From JAUYQR01 sp050632395 (GTDB lineage Bacteria; Pseudomonadota; Alphaproteobacteria; Rhodobacterales; Rhodobacteraceae), in assembly GCF_050632395.1 (NCBI RefSeq), contig NZ_CP192600.1, forward strand, positions 930,001-994,000: a stretch of 64,000 bases of DNA. Reading direction: 5' to 3'. A model generated the notes under the pieces. It ran no database searches and was not told the origin of the DNA. It worked only from the letters and a program-made list of their open reading frames with translations. A program made the position numbers and the translations under genes. This document shows positions 9,954 to 21,793 of the stretch, piece after piece; the stretch's first letter is position 1; each line of letters opens with the position of its first letter.

Positions 9954-10880
9954 TCACAGCTTTTCGGTCAGTTCCGGCACCAGCGTGAACAGGTCGCCCA
10001 CCAGCCCGTAATCGGCCACCTGGAAGATCGGCGCCTCTTCGTCCTTGTTGATCGCGACGATGATCTTGCTGTCCTTCATCCCCGCCAGATGCTGGATCGC
10101 ACCCGAGATGCCAACGGCCACATACAGATCCGGTGCCACGACCTTGCCGGTCTGCCCAACCTGCCAATCGTTCGGCGCATAGCCACTGTCGACCGCGGCA
10201 CGGCTTGCCCCAACGGCGGCGCCCAGCTTGTCAGCCAGCTTTTCGATCAACGCAAAGTCTGCCTGGCTGCCGACACCCCGGCCACCCGACACGACTATCC
10301 CCGCGCTGGTCAGTTCGGGCCGGTCGCTCGATGCGACGCGGTCCTCGACCCAGGCCGAAAGCCCTCCGTCGACGCTGGCCGAAACCTTCTCGACCGGAGC
10401 CGAACCGCCCTTGCCAGCCGCATCGAACGTCGCGGTCCGCACCGTCAGCACCTTCTTCGCGTCCGACGATTTCACCGTCTGGATCGCGTTGCCGGCATAG
10501 ATCGGGCGCTCGAACGTGTCGGCGTCGATCACCGCCAGCACTTCGGAGATCACCATCACGTCCAGCATCGCCGCAACCCGCGGCAGCACCGATTTCGAAA
10601 ACGCGCCCGAAGCCGCAACGATATGGCTGTAGTCGCCCGCAAGGCTGACAATCAGCGCCGCCGTAGGCTCTGCCATCGCGTGGGCATAGGCCGCGTCGTC
10701 AGCGTAAAGCACCTTCGCCACGCCGGCCAGCGTCGCCGCTTCGGCCGCAGCTGCATCACCGCCCGTGCCCGCCACCAGCACCGTCACCGGGCCAAGCGAT
10801 TTCACCGCCGTCAGCGTCTTTGCCACCTGATCGGTCGCAAGCGCGCCGTCGATCACATCCGCCAGAAGAAGAACGGCCAT
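9954..10880 (-). CDS. etfA: Electron transfer flavoprotein alpha subunit
   Basis: FAD-binding subunit (308 residues) of the soluble ETF heterodimer. It takes electrons from acyl-CoA dehydrogenases and passes them to ETF-ubiquinone oxidoreductase. The C-terminal FAD domain is clear: VVSGGRGVGS, then APDLYVAVGISGAIQHLAGM and INKDEEAPIF, ending in ADYGLVGDLFTLVPEL. The start overlaps the etfB stop by one base (TGATG), the usual tight etfB-etfA coupling. The flanking acyl-CoA and 3-hydroxyacyl-CoA dehydrogenases make beta-oxidation its evident context. Confidence 0.95.
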   Translation of the reverse strand: MAVLLLADVIDGALATDQVAKTLTAVKSLGPVTVLVAGTGGDAAAAEAATLAGVAKVLYADDAAYAHAMAEPTAALIVSLAGDYSHIVAASGAFSKSVLPRVAAMLDVMVISEVLAVIDADTFERPIYAGNAIQTVKSSDAKKVLTVRTATFDAAGKGGSAPVEKVSASVDGGLSAWVEDRVASSDRPELTSAGIVVSGGRGVGSQADFALIEKLADKLGAAVGASRAAVDSGYAPNDWQVGQTGKVVAPDLYVAVGISGAIQHLAGMKDSKIIVAINKDEEAPIFQVADYGLVGDLFTLVPELTEKL

Positions 10881-11641
10881 CAGATCACCCCCGCTTCGTC
10901 TTTGAGTTTCGCGATCAGCTCGTCAACCGAGGCCACCCGCACGCCCGCCTTGCGGCCCGCAGGTTCCACCGTCTTAAGCACCGACAGGCGCGGGCTGACA
11001 TCCACGCCGTAATCCGCCGGGGTCTTGGCTGCCAAGGGCTTGGCCTTGGCCTTCATGATGTTCGGCAGCGACGCATAGCGCGGCTCGTTCAGGCGCAAAT
11101 CGACGCTGATGATCGTCGGCAGCTTGACCGTGATCGTCTGCAACCCGCCGTCAACCTCGCGCGTGACGGTGGCCTTGTCGCCCTCGATGGCAATCTCGCT
11201 GGCGAACGTCGCCTGGCTCCAGCCCAAAAGCGCCGACAGCATCTGCCCAGTCGCGTTCATGTCGTTGTCGATGGCCTGCTTGCCGCACAAGACCAGACCG
11301 GGCTGTTCCTCGCGCACTACGGCGGCCAGCAGCTTGGCCACGGCCAAGGGTTCGATGTCGGTGTGCACGTTGTCGGTGGCCTCGATCAGGATCGCCCGAT
11401 CCGCGCCCATCGCCAGCGCATTGCGCAGGGTTTCCTGGCTTTGCTTCACGCCGATCGACACCACGACAACCTCGGTCGCCAGACCCTTTTCCTTCAGCCG
11501 GATCGCCTCTTCCACGGCAATCTCGTCGAAGGGGTTCATCGACATCTTCACGTTGGCCAGATCGACACCCGATCCGTCCGCTTTGACGCGGACCTTCACG
11601 TTGTAGTCGATCACGCGCTTCACAGGCACCAGGACCTTCAT
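10880..11641 (-). CDS. etfB: Electron transfer flavoprotein beta subunit
   Basis: AMP-binding beta subunit of ETF, 253 residues. It opens with MKVLVPVKRVIDYNVKVRV and continues with the NPFDEIAVEEAIRL signature that begins every EtfB. The LCGKQAIDNDMNATG segment is the conserved AMP/partner-binding region, and the C-terminus carries the recognition helix for dehydrogenases. It is first in an etfB-etfA operon. The 148-base gap upstream (11642-11789) is likely where its promoter lies; nothing else is seen there. Confidence 0.95.
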   Translation of the reverse strand: MKVLVPVKRVIDYNVKVRVKADGSGVDLANVKMSMNPFDEIAVEEAIRLKEKGLATEVVVVSIGVKQSQETLRNALAMGADRAILIEATDNVHTDIEPLAVAKLLAAVVREEQPGLVLCGKQAIDNDMNATGQMLSALLGWSQATFASEIAIEGDKATVTREVDGGLQTITVKLPTIISVDLRLNEPRYASLPNIMKAKAKPLAAKTPADYGVDVSPRLSVLKTVEPAGRKAGVRVASVDELIAKLKDEAGVI

Positions 11642-11789
11642 CGGCGTTGATCTCCATCCAAGGGGCAGAGAAGCCCCGTCAAGCTCTCTGGCCGCGTGTT
11701 ACCGCAGCGAAACCCGTTGCGACAGAGCAAATACGACAGGTTTGCGCGACGCGACGCCGCGTTTTGATCGGCGGGGGCGATCACGCGCC

Positions 11790-12362
11790 TCAGCGCGTCA
11801 GGCCCGGCACCCACAGCACGTCATCCTTGCCGTCGTTGTTGGCGATGCGGCCTGCCACAAAGAACCAGTCCGACAGCCGGTTGAGGTATTTCACCGCCTC
11901 GGGGTTCACATCCTCCATCGTGGCGGTTTCGACCACCAGCCGCTCGGCACGTCGGCAGACGGTGCGGCACAGGTGCAAGTGCGCGGCCAACGCGCTGCCA
12001 CCCGGCAGGATGAAGCTGCGCAACGGCGTCAGTTTGGTGTTCATCGCGTCAATCTCGGCCTCCAGCCGCAAGACCTGCGGCTCGATGATCCTCAGCGCCG
12101 GATACTCGCGCGTGGCGTCCAGATGCCGGTCGGGCGTGCAAAGATCGGCCCCCAGATCGAACAGGTCGTTCGAAATGCGCTTCAGCGCCGCGTCGATCTC
12201 GCCGATCGCGTGCTGGCGCGCCAGACCGACGGTCGCGTTGGTCTCGTCCACCGTGCCGTAAGCCGACACGCGCAGCGAATGTTTCGCCACCCGCGCGCCA
12301 TTGCCAAGCGCGGTTTCCCCGGCATCGCCGGTCTTGGTGTAGATCTTCGACAGAACGACCAT
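11790..12362 (-). CDS. Cob(I)alamin adenosyltransferase, PduO type
   Basis: ATP:corrinoid adenosyltransferase of 190 residues that makes adenosylcobalamin. The N-terminal KIYTKTGDAGET motif is the PduO ATP-binding signature; VDETNATVGLA and CRRAERLVV (with its Arg and Glu) are the other conserved active-site segments. The start at 12362 is chosen for an AGGGGAA ribosome site; longer readings extend into the upstream gene. The 16-base gap to the twin-transmembrane gene implies one transcript. AdoCbl would serve methylmalonyl-CoA, ethylmalonyl-CoA or ribonucleotide-reductase enzymes elsewhere. No cobalamin riboswitch was recognised upstream. Confidence 0.92.
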   Translation of the reverse strand: MVVLSKIYTKTGDAGETALGNGARVAKHSLRVSAYGTVDETNATVGLARQHAIGEIDAALKRISNDLFDLGADLCTPDRHLDATREYPALRIIEPQVLRLEAEIDAMNTKLTPLRSFILPGGSALAAHLHLCRTVCRRAERLVVETATMEDVNPEAVKYLNRLSDWFFVAGRIANNDGKDDVLWVPGLTR

Positions 12363-12378
12363 CAGTTTCCCCTGAATT

Positions 12379-12582
12379 TCAGCTACGGCTGCGCAGCCAG
12401 GCAAATCCCACGATCAGGATCACCGCCACGAACTGCGCGCCAAGTCGCCAGCGCATGATCCTGTTGGCGTTTTTCTTGTTGAATTCCCCACCCTTGGCAA
12501 AACTGCCGATCCCAAACAGCAGGATGCCAAGCACGACGATGCAGGCAACGGTGGCGAACAGGAACAGCGGGTCTGAGAACAT
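12379..12582 (-). CDS. Twin-transmembrane (HIG1-like) small membrane protein
   Basis: A 67-residue protein with two hydrophobic helices (about residues 6-26 and 47-62). A basic, Asn-rich loop containing GGEFNKKNANRIMRWR separates them. This loop and hairpin topology match the bacterial twin-transmembrane/HIG1-domain proteins found near cobalamin adenosyltransferase genes in Rhodobacteraceae. Eukaryotic HIG1 proteins assist respiratory supercomplexes; a similar role here is inference. It has an AAGGAGA ribosome site and sits between the SDR gene and the adenosyltransferase. Confidence 0.8.
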   Translation of the reverse strand: MFSDPLFLFATVACIVVLGILLFGIGSFAKGGEFNKKNANRIMRWRLGAQFVAVILIVGFAWLRSRS

Positions 12583-12645
12583 GGGTCTCTCCTTGCGAAA
12601 CGCAGATGTAGGGGCGGCCTTGGCAAAAGCGAACGGAAATCGGCA

Positions 12646-13476
12646 TCAGCCCTTGGCAATCATCCAGTCCAGTGCCCTGGTCGGCAGGATACGCCGGGCA
12701 AATCCCATCAGGTATGTCGGTGTCGTCACGAAATACCGCGCCTTGGGGCGGCGGTCTTCCAGCGCCCGGATCAGCTTCTCCGTCACCGCCGAGGCGGGCA
12801 GTTCGAACGCGTCGGGCTTGGTCTTCGGCCCGTAAAGCCGGCCCCGAAGCGCGGTATATTCCGCCGCCCGAGCCGAGGCCTGCCAGTCGATCCACCGCTC
12901 GAAATGCGGGATCGCATTTTCGCGGATCTTCGTGGAAATCGGCCCCGGCTCGATCAGGATAACGTCGATCCCGGTGCCGTGCATCTCGATCCGCAGCACG
13001 TCCGACAGCCCCTCCATCGCGAACTTGGTCGCGACATAGGCGCCCCGCCAGCGCGCACCGACCAAGCCCAGCACCGACGAGCAGTTGATGATCCGCCCGT
13101 GGCCCTGGCGCCTCATCACCGGAATCAACCGGCGCGTCAGGTCGTGATAGCCGAAAAGATTGACCTCGAAGATCTCGCGCAGCGCGCCGCGTGGCAGGTC
13201 TTCCACCGCGCCGGGGCAGGCGAAGGCACCGTTGTTGAATACTGCATCCAGCGTCCCGCCGGTGCGCGCCAGAACCGTGTCCACCGCCTCGGCCAGATTG
13301 ACCTCGTCGGCATAATCCAGACGGAAACTGTCCAGCCCCTCGCCCCGCAGCCGCTCGCAATCAGCCTCGCTGCGGCAAGTGGCGAACACCTGCCAGCCGC
13401 GCTTGTGCAACGTCCGCGCCGCATCAAGCCCGATGCCCGAAGAACAGCCGGTGATCAGTATGGATTTCGCCGCCAT
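12646..13476 (-). CDS. SDR family oxidoreductase
   Basis: Classical short-chain dehydrogenase/reductase, 276 residues. The cofactor motif TGCSSGIG is at residues 9-16, the FNNGAF motif replaces the usual NNAG, and the catalytic Ser/Tyr/Lys lie in INCSSVLGLVG and YVATKFAMEGLSD. An Arg in ATCRS after the second strand suggests NADP(H). The C-terminal region resembles SDRs acting on lipid or sterol-like substrates, but the substrate cannot be told. GGGAG precedes the ATG. It is followed, 63 bases on, by the twin-transmembrane gene. Confidence 0.88.
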   Translation of the reverse strand: MAAKSILITGCSSGIGLDAARTLHKRGWQVFATCRSEADCERLRGEGLDSFRLDYADEVNLAEAVDTVLARTGGTLDAVFNNGAFACPGAVEDLPRGALREIFEVNLFGYHDLTRRLIPVMRRQGHGRIINCSSVLGLVGARWRGAYVATKFAMEGLSDVLRIEMHGTGIDVILIEPGPISTKIRENAIPHFERWIDWQASARAAEYTALRGRLYGPKTKPDAFELPASAVTEKLIRALEDRRPKARYFVTTPTYLMGFARRILPTRALDWMIAKG

Positions 13477-13543
13477 GCTATGCTCCCGCAGGGTGGCGGA
13501 TGCTTAGGCGCAAACGCTGCAGCTTGCAAACGAAGCCGGGTCT

Positions 13544-14146
13544 TCAGGGGGATTCGGCGCTCAGGAACCGCATGGCGACAAAGCCTTCCATGCCGTCGCC
13601 CTGAATAACGATCCGCGCCCATTCGCCGTCAACGTCGTTGACCACCAGCGCCGCCTCGCCGGAGCCGAGCTTGCCCAGCACGGGCGCTTCGGTCGATGGT
13701 CCTTCGCGGACGTTCACCGAATTGGCGGTGACATACATGATCTGACCTTCGGCACCCGGCGCATCCGGTTCGCTGACCTCTGCCAAGGGTTCTCCCGCAA
13801 CCTCTTGCGTCGCGTCCGGGCCGGCGGGAATTTCTTCAGTCTGCAGGTTCGAAAGGGTGAAAACTTCGTCCATTTCCTGCACTACTGCACGGGCGGGTTC
13901 CGGCGCTGCAGAAGCTGCGGCGGCCACCGCCACGGGTTTCGCAGCGGCGGATGCAGTCGCTGTCTTTGCTATCACCGGCGCCTCGACCACGCGCACGACC
14001 TCTTCCGGCTCGGCCTTTGCGACGGGTTCCACCTTGGGCTCCAGCGCCGCACGGGCCAGTCCGGGGCGCAGTTGGCCGCGATCCTCGCCCGCGATCAACA
14101 GGGCCAGAAACATTCCGACAAGCAGCAGAGCGGTCAGACGAAACAT
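13544..14146 (-). CDS. Membrane-anchored SH3-domain protein
   Basis: A 200-residue envelope protein. An N-terminal hydrophobic segment (about residues 4-21) acts as signal or anchor. A low-complexity Ala/Pro/Glu/Val linker of roughly 100 residues follows, then a bacterial SH3 (SH3b) domain over the last 60 residues. The domain is recognised by VTANSVNVREGPSTEAPVLGKL and DGEWARI, with GFVAMRFL at the end. SH3b domains usually bind cell-wall peptides. The start at 14146 is preferred over a GTG at 14164 because GGTGGA is correctly spaced. It is divergent from parC with about 150 bases between. Confidence 0.82.
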   Translation of the reverse strand: MFRLTALLLVGMFLALLIAGEDRGQLRPGLARAALEPKVEPVAKAEPEEVVRVVEAPVIAKTATASAAAKPVAVAAAASAAPEPARAVVQEMDEVFTLSNLQTEEIPAGPDATQEVAGEPLAEVSEPDAPGAEGQIMYVTANSVNVREGPSTEAPVLGKLGSGEAALVVNDVDGEWARIVIQGDGMEGFVAMRFLSAESP

Positions 14147-14298
14147 GAATTTTCCACCAGGCACAGGTTAACGAAACTGCGGTTTACCACATAAGTTCCG
14201 TGGTTTGACTCAAAAAGACTCCGCTTCCGCGTGTAACCCGGCGTTTTCCGAACGCATCGCCACTGGACCAAATTTCCAACCCGACATACACAACATGC

Positions 14299-16602
<2,304 letters not shown>

Positions 16603-16700
16603 TCCGGGAACCACCCGCCCGTCGTAACGTTTCCGTCCGGCACGGTTGCGCCACATGGGCCAAGCCGCTATCCCTGACCTGCCAATCACCCGGAGCCGCC

Positions 16701-17282
16701 ATGCCGATCCGCCGCCTCAAGGCCCTCTGCCTAATCCTCGCCCTCGCCGCCTGCGGCAAAAGCGATCTGGCCGAACCGCCGGTTCCCCTTGGCGATTTCG
16801 CGCTTGGCCTGAACATCGTCTTTGCCGACAACGTCGAGATGGTGCCGATCTCGCGCAAGGCGACGCCCGAGGAATGGGAAACCGTGATGAAAAAGGCGGT
16901 GCAAGACCGCTTTGGCCGCTACGAAGGCACCAAGCTTTACAACATCGGCATCTCGGTCGACGGCTACGCGCTGGCCCCGCCCGGCATCCCGGTGGTCGCA
17001 GCGCCGAAATCCGTTCTCGTGATCACCGCCAACATCTGGGATGACGCCGCCCAGAAAAAGCTGAACGAAGAGGGCAAGCAGTTCACCGTCTTCGAAAGCC
17101 TGTCTGGAGAGTCCGTGATCGGCACCGGCCTGACCAGCACCCGCAAACAGCAGATGGATGCGCTGGCCTACAACGCGGTGAAGAAGGTCGAGACCTGGCT
17201 TTTGGAAAATCCCGAATGGTTCGGCTTGCCACCCCTGCCGCCAAAACCGGTCCAATCCCCCACGGCTTCGTCAGACAACTGA
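16701..17282 (+). CDS. Putative lipoprotein of unknown function
   Basis: A 193-residue protein with a lipoprotein signal: basic N-terminus, hydrophobic core and lipobox L15-A16-A17-C18. The mature part looks globular and soluble; FADNVEMVPISRKATPEEW and YNIGISVDGYALAPPGIPVV are typical of a small conserved Rhodobacteraceae family without an assigned role. The C-terminus is Pro-rich (LPPLPPKPV). It lies between parC and tuf1 on the same strand, 98 bases after parC. I do not recognise a catalytic motif. Confidence 0.75.
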   Translation: MPIRRLKALCLILALAACGKSDLAEPPVPLGDFALGLNIVFADNVEMVPISRKATPEEWETVMKKAVQDRFGRYEGTKLYNIGISVDGYALAPPGIPVVAAPKSVLVITANIWDDAAQKKLNEEGKQFTVFESLSGESVIGTGLTSTRKQQMDALAYNAVKKVETWLLENPEWFGLPPLPPKPVQSPTASSDN

Positions 17283-17370
17283 GGCTTGAACTTCTGCCTC
17301 TGAAACTGTAATCCGCCGCGCGTGACAGCAAAGGGCCGCTAGGCCCCTTCAGGACAAGGGCGGATATCGT

Positions 17371-18546
<1,176 letters not shown>

Positions 18547-18571
18547 TCCTTCGGGCAACCGCGTGATCCGG

Positions 18572-18602
18572 AAAGGCCGCCCCGCAACGGGCGGCCTTTT
18601 CC
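18572..18602 (+). terminator. Rho-independent terminator of tuf1
   Basis: An 11-bp perfect stem, AAAGGCCGCCC (18572-18582) with GGGCGGCCTTT (18589-18599), has a 6-base loop and ends in TTTT. It lies 25 bases after the stop codon. Confidence 0.9.
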
Positions 18603-18678
18603 TTGTGGTGAAATCGTGAATTGACGCCCGGCGCGATCCGTCCCAACGTCAACACTTCCAGACATGGGGATTCCAGCG

Positions 18679-18978
18679 ATGTGCCAGATGTTCGCCGGGC
18701 AGGACCCGGCCCGCTATGAATACGTCACCCGCCGCCTGCGCCTGAACGGCCAGTCCACCAGCATCCGACTTGAACGTGCGTTCTGGGGCATTGTCGACCA
18801 GATGGCCGAAAAGGACGGAACGCCGACGCCGGCCTTCCTGTCGAAACTGCACTCCGAGGTGCTGGAGCAGCACGGCGAGGCGACGAATTTCACCTCGCTT
18901 CTGCGCTGTGCCTGCACGATCCATCTGGGCGAACTTGACCAGGTGCCGCAGTCCAACCGGCGCTACGCCGCCGAATAG
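18679..18978 (+). CDS. Ribbon-helix-helix domain protein
   Basis: A 99-residue small protein of the RHH_4 family found throughout Rhodobacteraceae. RRLRLNGQSTSIRLERAFWGIVDQMAEKDG reads as a beta strand plus two helices, the ribbon-helix-helix DNA-binding fold. The C-terminal LLRCACTIHLGELD is a conserved tail. Its targets are unknown. The ATG at 18679 is chosen because GGGGA lies 7-8 bases upstream; the ATG at 18664 has no ribosome site. It is monocistronic or followed by the glyoxalase gene after 90 bases. Confidence 0.8.
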   Translation: MCQMFAGQDPARYEYVTRRLRLNGQSTSIRLERAFWGIVDQMAEKDGTPTPAFLSKLHSEVLEQHGEATNFTSLLRCACTIHLGELDQVPQSNRRYAAE

Positions 18979-19068
18979 AAAATCTCCCTGTAGTAGTCCG
19001 CTACTACCCGACCGCGAAATTGGTCCGTTAACCTTACCAAAATCGACTGCTGGTTTTGGGGAGAGGCA

Positions 19069-19464
19069 ATGGCCAAGGCAATCCATTCAATGGTCCGCGT
19101 GCTGGACGAGGCGCGGTCTTTGGCGTTCTACGAGACCGCGTTTGGCCTGACCGTGGCCGACCGGCTGGATTTCGACACATTCACCCTGATTTACCTGTCG
19201 AACCCCGAAAGCACCTTCGAGGTGGAACTGACCGTCAACAAGGGCCGCACCGAACCCTACGCGCTCGGTGACGGCTACGGCCACCTTGCCGTCTCGGTCG
19301 ACGACGTCGACGCCCAACACGCCCGCATGACGGCAGCAGGTCTTGCCCCCCGCAAACTTGTCGACTTCGCCCCGGCAGGCAGCGTCATCGCGCGCTTCTT
19401 CTTCATCGCCGATCCGGATGGCTACCAGATCGAAGTCCTGCAGCGGGGTGGCCGCTACCTCTGA
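19069..19464 (+). CDS. gloA: Lactoylglutathione lyase (glyoxalase I), VOC family
   Basis: A 131-residue VOC-fold metalloenzyme that isomerises the methylglyoxal-glutathione hemithioacetal to S-lactoylglutathione. The metal ligands of GloA-type enzymes are all present: His in AIHSMVRV, Glu in EVELTVN, His in GYGHLAVSV and Glu in YQIEVLQR. The FYETAFGL motif near the start is typical. Some close relatives act on other alpha-ketoaldehyde adducts, so 'glyoxalase/VOC' is certain and the substrate likely. GAGAGGCA precedes the ATG. Confidence 0.88.
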   Translation: MAKAIHSMVRVLDEARSLAFYETAFGLTVADRLDFDTFTLIYLSNPESTFEVELTVNKGRTEPYALGDGYGHLAVSVDDVDAQHARMTAAGLAPRKLVDFAPAGSVIARFFFIADPDGYQIEVLQRGGRYL

Positions 19465-19511
19465 CACCCCCACGCCGAAATCCCCACGCCGACATCCATA
19501 GGGAGGAAACC

Positions 19512-20033
19512 ATGGAAAGACTGAACAAGACGGGTCTCACCCGCCGCGCACTGCTTGGGAGGGCAGTTGCGGCCGGGGCGCTGACCATCACCGGGGTGGG
19601 CTTCATCGCCGCCCCGAACGCCGCCTGGGCGCTGGAGGTGTCGGTCATCACACCGGCCCAGATGGCCACGCTTCTGCAAATGGCCCGCGACATCTACCCG
19701 CACGACCAGGTGCCGGACCAATACTACGCCGTCGCCGTCAAGGGCTACGACGCGGAAGACAAGAAAGACCTCGTCGCCACGGGCATCGCCGAGCTGGATG
19801 CCGCCGCCAAAGCCCTTGGCCATGCCGATTACCTGTCGATCGGCTGGGAGGAGGACCGCGTTAAGGTCCTGCAATCCATCGAGACGACGCCGTTCTTCCA
19901 GACCGTCCGCGCTGGCCTCGTGACCGGGCTATATAACCAGAAAGAGGTCTGGCCGATCTTCGGCTACGAGGGGGAAAGCTTCTCCAAGGGCGGTTACATC
20001 GACCGCGGCTTCAACGACATCAACTGGCTCTGA
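19512..20033 (+). CDS. Tat-exported small subunit of a GMC dehydrogenase
   Basis: A 173-residue protein with a twin-arginine signal (LTRRALLG, Arg11-Arg12) followed by a hydrophobic segment and cleavage near ANAAWA. It resembles the small (gamma/subunit 3) component of gluconate-2-, sorbitol- or fructose-dehydrogenase complexes. That component serves as a chaperone/co-export partner for the signal-less flavoprotein. The gene lies 12 bases before the GMC flavoprotein gene with an AGGAGG-type ribosome site, so the two form an operon. No cytochrome c subunit follows, so the electron acceptor is unknown. Confidence 0.8.
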   Translation: MERLNKTGLTRRALLGRAVAAGALTITGVGFIAAPNAAWALEVSVITPAQMATLLQMARDIYPHDQVPDQYYAVAVKGYDAEDKKDLVATGIAELDAAAKALGHADYLSIGWEEDRVKVLQSIETTPFFQTVRAGLVTGLYNQKEVWPIFGYEGESFSKGGYIDRGFNDINWL

Positions 20034-20045
20034 GGGGGGCGGAAT

Positions 20046-21614
20046 ATGGCAACGTTTGATCTGAAAGACGATTCCGTCGTCGTCATCATCGGCACCGGGG
20101 CAGGCGGCGGCGTTCTGGCCAACGAACTGGCGCAGAAGGGCGTCAAGGTCGTGGCACTGGAGGCGGGCGGCCGCTACCTGCCGGAAGACTACATCAACGA
20201 CGAATGGGAAAGCTTCGGCCAGCTGGCGTGGCTCGATACCCGCACCACCTCGGGCGACTGGCGCGTGGCCAAGGATTTCTCCGGCCTGCCGGCCTGGATC
20301 GTCAAGGCCGTCGGCGGCACCACCACGCACTGGGCGGGCGCCTCGATCCGGTTTCAGGATCACGAATGGAAGGCGCTTTCCACCTATGGCCCGGTCGAAG
20401 GCGCGAACCTCCTGGACTGGCCGATCGACGGGGCCGAAATGGCACCTTGGTATGAAAAGGCCGAAACCAAGCTGGGCGTAACCCGCACCGGCGACCGCGC
20501 CGGCCTGCCCGGCAACAACAACTTCAAGGTCTTCGAAAAAGGCGCCAAGGCGCTTGGCTACAACGAGGTCCACACCGGCCGCATGGCGATCAACTCGGCC
20601 GATTACGATGGCCGGATGGCCTGCCAGCAGACCGGCTTCTGTTTCCAGGGCTGCAAGTGGGGCGCGAAGTGGTCCGCCGCCTACACCGACATCCCGGCAG
20701 GCGAAGCGACCGGCAACCTTGAGGTGCGCGACCGCTGCCACGCCGCCCGCATCCTGCATAACGATGAAGGCAAGGTCACCGGCGTCGAATACTTCGACAA
20801 GGACGGCAACCTTCAGATGCAGGCCGCCCGTATCGTCTGCGTCGCGGGCAACACCATCGAAAGCCCGCGCCTTTTGCTGAACTCGGCCTCGGCGATGTTC
20901 CCCAATGGCCTCGCCAACTCGTCCGATCAGGTCGGGCGCAACTACATGCGCCACGTCACCGGATCGGTCTACGCGATCTTCGACAAGCCGGTGCGGATGT
21001 GGCGCGGCACCACGATGGCCGGCATTGTTCAGGACGAGGCGCGTCACGACCCGTCGCGCGGCTTCGTCGGCGGGTATGAGCTTGAGACCCTCTCCCTCGG
21101 CCTGCCGTTCATGGCCGCCTTCCTCAACCCGGGCGGGTGGGGCAGGGGGTTCACCACCGCGCTCGACCACTACGAAAACATGGCCGGCATGTGGATCGTG
21201 GGCGAAGACATCCCGCAAGCCACCAACCGCGTCACCCTGTCGGCCGACGCCAAGGACCAGTTCGGTCTGCCCGCGCCGAACGTCAACTACTCCGACCACC
21301 CCAACGACGTGGCGATGCGCAACCACGCCTACAAACAGGGCATCGCGATGTACGAGGCGGTCGGCGCTACCCGCGCCTTCCCGACGCCGCCTTACCCCTC
21401 CACCCACAACCTCGGCACCAACCGCATGTCGGAACGTCCCGAGGACGGGGTCTGCAACAAGTGGGGCCAGACCCATGACATCGCGAACCTGTTCATCTCG
21501 GACGGCTCGCAGTTCACCACCGGGGCAGCAGAAAACCCGACGCTGACGATCGTGGCACTGGCCATCCGCCAGGCCGACCACATCGCCAGCGAAATGGCAG
21601 CGGGCACGATCTGA
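20046..21614 (+). CDS. GMC-family flavin dehydrogenase with putative Fe-S motif
   Basis: A 522-residue FAD-dependent oxidoreductase of the glucose-methanol-choline family. The dinucleotide motif GTGAGGGVLANELA is at residues 16-29. The FAD-attachment region KAVGGTTTHWAG and the C-terminal catalytic region (THNLGTNRM, then ENPTLTI) are intact. Cys193-x5-Cys199-x3-Cys203 has the spacing of the [3Fe-4S] ligands of bacterial FAD-glucose dehydrogenases. It lacks its own signal and presumably leaves the cell as a complex with the Tat small subunit encoded just upstream. The substrate is probably a sugar, sugar acid or polyol; this cannot be decided from sequence. Confidence 0.87.
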   Translation: MATFDLKDDSVVVIIGTGAGGGVLANELAQKGVKVVALEAGGRYLPEDYINDEWESFGQLAWLDTRTTSGDWRVAKDFSGLPAWIVKAVGGTTTHWAGASIRFQDHEWKALSTYGPVEGANLLDWPIDGAEMAPWYEKAETKLGVTRTGDRAGLPGNNNFKVFEKGAKALGYNEVHTGRMAINSADYDGRMACQQTGFCFQGCKWGAKWSAAYTDIPAGEATGNLEVRDRCHAARILHNDEGKVTGVEYFDKDGNLQMQAARIVCVAGNTIESPRLLLNSASAMFPNGLANSSDQVGRNYMRHVTGSVYAIFDKPVRMWRGTTMAGIVQDEARHDPSRGFVGGYELETLSLGLPFMAAFLNPGGWGRGFTTALDHYENMAGMWIVGEDIPQATNRVTLSADAKDQFGLPAPNVNYSDHPNDVAMRNHAYKQGIAMYEAVGATRAFPTPPYPSTHNLGTNRMSERPEDGVCNKWGQTHDIANLFISDGSQFTTGAAENPTLTIVALAIRQADHIASEMAAGTI

Positions 21615-21637
21615 CCGCCTGATCGCACAAGACTTCG

Positions 21638-21660
21638 GCGCGCCGGCTCGTTCGGCGCGC
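21638..21660 (+). terminator. Hairpin after the GMC dehydrogenase gene
   Basis: The stem is GCGCGCCG (21638-21645) with CGGCGCGC (21653-21660) around a 7-base loop. No T run follows, so it is a weak or Rho-assisted terminator, or an mRNA-stabilising hairpin. Confidence 0.45.
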
Positions 21661-21793
21661 TGTCGCCATGCGCCCAGCGGTTGTTGCGCGGTTGCAACAG
21701 GCAAACCATGCCTGTGTTGTGGATTCTGGCGCGATTCGGACGATGCGCGTAAGCTTCTGATGACAGCTTCACATCAATGTCAGGTCCACAAAC

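Noticed and set aside
12363..12645. Cobalamin riboswitch before the adenosyltransferase operon
   Set aside because: No B12-box-like sequence was seen, and the gene is preceded within 16 bases by another coding region.
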